The translations under genes were made by a program, and so were the position numbers. A stretch of 8,570 bases of DNA, from assembly GCA_005773145.1 (NCBI GenBank), contig SXHS01000243.1:1-8570 (forward strand), in the 5' to 3' direction. The notes beneath the pieces were generated by a model. The model worked only from the letters and a program-made list of their open reading frames with translations, had not been told where the DNA came from and made no database searches. Below, in pieces: positions 4,810 to 8,570 of this stretch (positions are counted from its first letter, which is position 1; the number at the start of each line of letters is the position of its first letter). The DNA comes from Planctomycetaceae bacterium. Lineage in GTDB: Bacteria; Planctomycetota; Planctomycetia; Pirellulales; Pirellulaceae.

Positions 4810-7280
4810 GACGCCTCCCGGGCCTCACGCCGCCATTCGATGTGATAAGCCTGCTCCAGCTCTTCATACCAGCGGGCGATGGCCAACCGACCCTCAGTGG
4901 CCGAAATCATCATCACGGGCATCCCGGCCCCCTGCTCCCGGAATCGTTGACGCAACTCCGCCTGATCGGGCGTTTCACTTTCCACCCGCAAGACATAACA
5001 GTGTGTCTGAGGATAATTCGTAGCCATAGTGACTTGCCCAACTGGGAGCCGAAACAAGGTCTGCATGAAATCGGGCCCCGGAGCTTCCACGTCCGGTATC
5101 GGAGTCACATACGGAGTCCCTTGTCCGCCGAAACCAGCGGTCCCCCCCGTCATCCAACTAATGGGCGGCGTCTTGGTGACCGTCAGGCCCTGCGATACAA
5201 AAATCTCGGCCAGTGGCTTGTCTGATTTCTGGGCCTCGGCAACGGCCTGTTTGCTGCGATCCCCGGCCAATTGGAATGCCTGGCGCAGTTTCCAGGCGCG
5301 GATCACGTCGTCGCGGATCTCTTTGAGCTCCGGTCGATAGGCCGGCACATCGGCCGTTTCCCAATAGAGAAACTTAGGCCCCAGCGTGATCGAGGGAAAC
5401 TCGCGCGCCGTGTAAAGTCGCGTGTCCCCCTCATAGGCAACGCTGGCGAACGGCACCTGCGCGTAACCCTGGGATGGTACCAAGTCGTACGCTCGCCCCA
5501 GCTCATGCTCAACCACTTGCAGCCGATCCACTAAGGGTGTCTCGCTAAACGTCAACCCATGTTGTTCGGCAATGGCCTTGAAGTCCGGCGGAGTGGGCTG
5601 CTTGGCGGTCTTCTTTTCCTCGGCGGATTTGATGTCCCACGTGTTGTACTCGCGCGAGTAGGCATCGACAGCACTTCGCGCCTCGGTCAAAGCCTGTTGC
5701 ATTTTAGCCTCGGTTCGTTGTGAAGCGAGCCTACGCTTTATGGTCTCGCGCACCTCGTCCAAGGTTTGCGTGCGCATCGGCGGCTCGCTCGCCGCGCCCG
5801 ACAGGGCGGATCCTACCGCCGGTTCCGTGGCTCCACTTGGCGCTGCGGTGGTTTCACTCACCGCTGGTGAGGGATCAGGCGTCGCGCTTGCCTCCGGCGA
5901 GGCCGACGCATCGCTAGATTCTTTGTCTGCCGATTCGTCCGTAGTCCCCGCTGAGGGTTCATCGCCCACAGCGAACCACGCATTGCCGAAAGGCTCTAAA
6001 GGCGAGGAAATGAGGCGAGGTTTGTGCGTGAGTGGCCTGCCGGAATCGACGAAACGCCGATCATCAGGCCCAACGCGCTGCCCACCATCACCATTCTCCG
6101 GTGCGGCGGGCGGCGTGACGTCGGGCGTGTCGGGAGCAGGCGTGGCATCGGGCGTGTCGGGATTAGGTGTAGCATCGGGTGTGTCGGGAGTAGGTGTGTC
6201 GGGAGTAGGTGTGTCGGGAGTAGGCGTGTCGGGAGTAGGCGTGTCGGGAGTAGGCGTGTCGGGAGTAGGTGCGGCCGAGTCGTCGGCCGCATTGGGAGTC
6301 GCATTCAGATCCGACTCCTCGACACCGGGTAGGGCCGGGACACTGCTCGGCGGCGGATTTGTCGTACGAAAAAATTCCTTATTCTCGTCGTAGAATTTTT
6401 GAATGTCCGCATCACTGACCTGGCTCAACTCCTGCTGAATGCGGCTGTCGTAATCCGCACGAAAGTATTGAAAGGCAATCCGGCGCCGGCGATGAAAGCC
6501 GGGTTCTGGTGATTGCGGCTCGGCATCGCGGTGCTGATAGTTTTCGTAAAATGCCTGCAACTCGGACTCGGTGGGATCCGGCACTTTGTCGACGAAGTCG
6601 GCGGCAGCAATCGGCATGATTTCCGCCACGATCCGCCGCTCCAAGCGATTAAAATAGTCCCAACTGGCAACAGGTGATACCGCACGGGTCAGAGCGCCGC
6701 TGGCGGACAACCTCAGCACCTGTTGTGCCTTCAACTCTTCGCGCAAGATGTCAAACAGCTGCATCTGAGAAACTTGGTTCCCCACGACGTCTTGCAGAAT
6801 TTTGGCGAATTGAGGTTCGGTAACCGTTCCATCCGTCAGTCGCTTGAGGAAATCTTTGACGGCGGCGTCATTGACGGACATGCCGACCGCGTCCGCCTCA
6901 CGGGCCAGCAACCAAGATTGCACCAAGAATCGCTCGGAGTCGGACTCAGGAATCCCCAGGCGATTGACGGCTGGTTTGCCACCGCGTTGCGTTGCTAGAT
7001 CGCGAACGCTGGCCAAAAAACGCACGGCCACATTACGACGAAATCGCAGGCGGCGAAGTTCCTCCTCGGTCAATTCGCCCGATTGACGCCCCTTACTCCA
7101 GGTCACGACGGCATCACTGGGGCCCCCCGTGCCGGTGGCACCACCGCGTCCGGACAACCGGTCAATGATGGGATCGATTCCACTCCCCAGGGACAGGGTA
7201 AACACAAAGATCAGTAACACCGTAAACAACGCTAACAGCATGCGCTGCTTTTTACGAAACCAGGCAAACGGACTCGACAT
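4797..7280 (-). CDS. Membrane-anchored SurA/PpiD-like folding factor with long disordered linker
   Basis: This 827-residue protein resembles periplasmic SurA/PpiD chaperones. A short basic cytoplasmic N-terminus (FAWFRKKQRM, 5-14) precedes one transmembrane helix (about 14-32), giving an N-in anchor with the bulk outside. Residues about 80-190 look like a SurA_N helical domain, with EELKAQQVLR at 181-190. The next segment (about 200-305) contains AEIMPIAAADFVDKVPDPTESELQAFYENY and SDADIQKFYDENKEFFR, typical of PpiD. Residues about 306-505 are low complexity: TPDTP-type repeats (about 337-390), then Ser/Ala/Thr/Glu-rich sequence (440-502). DEVRETIKRRLASQR (508-522) resumes the helical fold. 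A late segment, FMQTLFRLPVGQVTMA (738-753), resembles the end of a parvulin domain, but I see no complete parvulin core, so isomerase activity is doubtful. The start is supported by TAAGGA (7290-7295), nine bases upstream. It is divergent from topA. The family call is good; chaperone function is inference. Confidence 0.85.
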   Translation of the reverse strand: MSSPFAWFRKKQRMLLALFTVLLIFVFTLSLGSGIDPIIDRLSGRGGATGTGGPSDAVVTWSKGRQSGELTEEELRRLRFRRNVAVRFLASVRDLATQRGGKPAVNRLGIPESDSERFLVQSWLLAREADAVGMSVNDAAVKDFLKRLTDGTVTEPQFAKILQDVVGNQVSQMQLFDILREELKAQQVLRLSASGALTRAVSPVASWDYFNRLERRIVAEIMPIAAADFVDKVPDPTESELQAFYENYQHRDAEPQSPEPGFHRRRRIAFQYFRADYDSRIQQELSQVSDADIQKFYDENKEFFRTTNPPPSSVPALPGVEESDLNATPNAADDSAAPTPDTPTPDTPTPDTPTPDTPTPDTPTPDTPDATPNPDTPDATPAPDTPDVTPPAAPENGDGGQRVGPDDRRFVDSGRPLTHKPRLISSPLEPFGNAWFAVGDEPSAGTTDESADKESSDASASPEASATPDPSPAVSETTAAPSGATEPAVGSALSGAASEPPMRTQTLDEVRETIKRRLASQRTEAKMQQALTEARSAVDAYSREYNTWDIKSAEEKKTAKQPTPPDFKAIAEQHGLTFSETPLVDRLQVVEHELGRAYDLVPSQGYAQVPFASVAYEGDTRLYTAREFPSITLGPKFLYWETADVPAYRPELKEIRDDVIRAWKLRQAFQLAGDRSKQAVAEAQKSDKPLAEIFVSQGLTVTKTPPISWMTGGTAGFGGQGTPYVTPIPDVEAPGPDFMQTLFRLPVGQVTMATNYPQTHCYVLRVESETPDQAELRQRFREQGAGMPVMMISATEGRLAIARWYEELEQAYHIEWRREAREASPGD
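6127..6270. repeat. Tandem repeats: two 27-bp units, then six 15-bp units, inside the PpiD-like gene
   Basis: Two diverged 27-bp units (6127-6153, 6154-6180) adjoin six 15-bp units (6181-6195, 6196-6210, 6211-6225, 6226-6240, 6241-6255, 6256-6270). The 15-bp units read GTGTCGGGAGTAGG plus T or C on the plus strand. On the coding minus strand each 15-bp unit specifies Pro-Thr-Pro-Asp-Thr, and the T/C difference is a silent third position of a Thr codon. The 27-bp units give nine residues, PDATP(N/A)PDT. All unit lengths are multiples of three, so copy-number change keeps the frame. Confidence 0.95.
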
Positions 7281-7349
7281 GAATGAAATTCCTTACCCGC
7301 GTGGGGACCAAGTCAAACGAAACGCGTCCAGAGCCGACGCGCCGATGGC

Positions 7350-7375
7350 ACGTCGATTGTAAGGACGATCGACGT
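7350..7375. repeat. Inverted repeat, 8-bp perfect arms
   Basis: ACGTCGAT (7350-7357) and ATCGACGT (7368-7375) flank a 10-base spacer. The centre-to-centre distance of 18 bases is under two helical turns. It lies 70-95 bases upstream of the PpiD-like start and is operator-like. No T-run follows the stem, so a terminator is unlikely. Confidence 0.55.
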
Positions 7376-7436
7376 AAAGGCAATCCCAAAAGGGAGATTA
7401 TGCCTGAGCCGATCGCACCGGACTGGCCGCCATTGC

Positions 7437-7455
7437 CGGTCAAGGTGGTTGACCG
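7437..7455. repeat. Operator-like inverted repeat overlapping a -35 box
   Basis: CGGTCAAGGTGGTTGACCG has perfect 7-bp arms around a 5-base centre. Its right arm contains TTGACC, the -35 element of the predicted topA promoter. A dimeric protein bound here would block RNA polymerase. Confidence 0.55.
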
Positions 7456-7477
7456 CATCCGAGTTAGACCGTATGGT
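7449..7477 (+). promoter_or_regulatory. Sigma70-like promoter for topA
   Basis: TTGACC (7449-7454, five of six consensus bases) and TATGGT (7472-7477, four of six) are separated by exactly 17 bases. The predicted start near 7484 would give a leader of about 157 bases before topA. No better promoter was seen nearer the gene. Identified by eye only. Confidence 0.4.
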
Positions 7478-7640
7478 CCAATGGATCCGGTTGCGCAGAC
7501 CGACCGTTCGCTTTCGCGGCCCCCCTTCCTCCGTTTCGCTGATGACGGCCCCCAAGCAACGCCGACGGATTCCCTAAACAACCTAAATTACACAAACGCT
7601 ACATTTTGAAAATGCGTGCGTGATAACCGTTGGATAACGT

Positions 7641-8570
7641 ATGGCAAAGAAGTCGGCAGCAAAATCGGGCATTTCCTTAGTGATCGTCGAATCGCCGGCC
7701 AAGGCACGGACGATTAGCAAGTTTCTCGGCAAGGCGTATCGGGTCGAGGCCAGTATAGGGCATGTGCGCGACCTGCCCCAGGGTGCTAAGGAGGTGCCGG
7801 AGCCGTTCAAAGGGGAGGACTGGGCCTACCTGGGCGTGAACGTCCGCGACAATTTCACACCGATCTACGTGGTGCCGGCGGGAAAGCGGCAGCAGGTGGC
7901 CAAGTTGCGGCAGGCGCTCAAAGATGCCGATCGGCTGTACCTGGCGACGGACGAAGACCGCGAGGGGGAGGCGATCAGTTGGCATCTGTGTGAACTGCTC
8001 CACCCCAAGGTTCCGGTGCATCGGTTGGTGTTCCACGAGATCACCGAGGAGGCGATCCAAGCGGCGGTCGCGTCACCACGGGCGATCGACAACGGTTTGG
8101 TGCGAGCGCAGGAGACCCGGCGCATCCTGGACCGATTGTATGGCTACGAAGTGTCGCCATTGCTGTGGCGCAAGGTCCGCAGTGGATTGTCGGCGGGGCG
8201 AGTCCAGAGTGTGGCCGTCCGCTTCATCGTGGATCGCGAACGAGAACGCATGGCCTTTCGCTCGGCCACCTATTGGGATTTGTCCGCGACATTTCAGACG
8301 GCGGATGGCCAATCCTTTCAGGCGACGTTGACGTCGGTCGATGGCCGCAAGATCCCCACGGGCAAGGACTTTGACTCCCAAACGGGAAAAATAACCGATC
8401 CCCAGTTGTTATGGTTGGACGAACAGGGAGCCCGCGAACTGGCGGCTCGTTTGTCGAAAAGCCAATTCCAGGTACAGTCCCTGGACGACAAACCCTACAC
8501 CAGTCGCCCCTATCCCCCCTTCACAACCAGTACCCTGCAGCAGGAGGCGAACCGCAAGCTGGGCTTCACG
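7641..8570 (+). CDS. topA: DNA topoisomerase I (type IA), 5' part only
   Basis: The window holds the first 310 codons of a type IA topoisomerase, which relaxes negative supercoils by cutting and passing single strands through a 5'-phosphotyrosine link. The TOPRIM domain is complete. SLVIVESPAKARTISKFLG (12-30) carries the acidic E17, and LATDEDREGEAISWH (101-115) holds the metal-binding D104, D106 and E108. FHEITEEAI and RRILDRLYGYEVSPLLWRK follow, then GLSAGRVQSVAVR, the family signature. The sequence ends at LQQEANRKLGFT, just before where the GLITYMRTDS-type active-site tyrosine motif is expected, so that residue and any C-terminal zinc ribbons lie outside. A short variable Lys/Ala/Ser N-terminus precedes the fold. 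No strong Shine-Dalgarno is present, but the ATG is well placed relative to the family start. The identity is very secure. Confidence 0.97.
   Translation, partial: MAKKSAAKSGISLVIVESPAKARTISKFLGKAYRVEASIGHVRDLPQGAKEVPEPFKGEDWAYLGVNVRDNFTPIYVVPAGKRQQVAKLRQALKDADRLYLATDEDREGEAISWHLCELLHPKVPVHRLVFHEITEEAIQAAVASPRAIDNGLVRAQETRRILDRLYGYEVSPLLWRKVRSGLSAGRVQSVAVRFIVDRERERMAFRSATYWDLSATFQTADGQSFQATLTSVDGRKIPTGKDFDSQTGKITDPQLLWLDEQGARELAARLSKSQFQVQSLDDKPYTSRPYPPFTTSTLQQEANRKLGFT

Larger units (their letters stand above)
7281..7640. other. Divergent intergenic region between the PpiD-like gene and topA
   Basis: The 360 bases hold no convincing gene. A 69-codon frame on the plus strand (7400-7609) has a purine-rich AGGGAG three to four bases upstream, but it has no recognisable motif and an unnatural composition. 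Three perfect inverted repeats are present: CGCGTC-N7-GACGCG (7323-7341), an 8-bp-arm repeat (7350-7375) and a 7-bp-arm repeat (7437-7455). A rightward sigma70-like promoter overlaps the last of these. No leftward promoter for the PpiD-like gene was recognised. Confidence 0.65.

Noticed and set aside
6127..6270. Regular repeats resembling a CRISPR array
   Set aside because: Units are contiguous without unique spacers and are translated in frame as a Pro/Thr/Asp linker.
5740..6393. 217-codon plus-strand frame with Gly-Val-Ser-Gly-Val repeats
   Set aside because: It is the antisense shadow of the tandem repeat in the PpiD-like gene. Repeats of 15 and 27 bp keep several frames open on both strands.
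7400..7609. 69-codon plus-strand frame upstream of topA
   Set aside because: AGGGAG is only three to four bases from the ATG, the protein has no recognisable motif, and the predicted topA promoter lies inside it. It is not strong enough to call a gene.

Overview
The window reads as ordinary bacterial chromosome, most likely from the Planctomycetota (Pirellulales-like). This rests on gene content, not on a database match. The indicators are a secreted DUF1080 (3-keto-disaccharide hydrolase-type) protein, a family strongly expanded in Planctomycetes; a very long membrane-anchored SurA/PpiD-like protein of a form common there; a plant/cyanobacterial-type ADP-glucose pyrophosphorylase; GC-rich coding DNA; and irregular use of Shine-Dalgarno sequences. 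I see no phage, transposon, CRISPR array, tRNA or rRNA, and nothing I would call a new defence or biosynthetic system.

Layout. Left block, minus strand: a creatininase-family metallohydrolase (1961 to 1185), then glgC (1125, running off the left edge at 1), 59 bases apart and probably cotranscribed. A 558-base divergent intergenic region (1962-2519) holds no convincing gene but many perfect inverted repeats, plus a sigma70-like promoter facing right. Middle block, plus strand: an acetyl-CoA hydrolase/transferase-family CoA-transferase (2520-4103), then, 29 bases later and behind a strong Shine-Dalgarno, a secreted DUF1080 protein (4133-4783). These converge, with a 13-base gap, on the minus-strand PpiD/SurA-like protein (7280 to 4797), whose centre is a roughly 200-residue Pro/Thr/Asp- and Ser/Ala-rich linker encoded in part by a 15-bp tandem repeat. 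A second divergent intergenic region (7281-7640) contains three perfect inverted repeats, one overlapping a good -35 box. The right edge is the first 310 codons of topA.

How the genes fit together. Most look like independent housekeeping or central-metabolism functions: glycogen precursor synthesis, acyl-CoA/carboxylate exchange, envelope protein folding, DNA supercoiling and sugar hydrolysis outside the cytoplasm. I see no pathway joining all of them. The most interesting unexplained material is non-coding. In the leader of the creatininase-glgC unit, repeated ATGGGGA/TCCCCA segments could form mutually exclusive hairpins, one of which would cover the ribosome-binding site. Operator-like palindromes also sit on the two predicted rightward promoters. 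Coding calls were made by reading translations by eye; regulatory calls are inferences from sequence pattern only.
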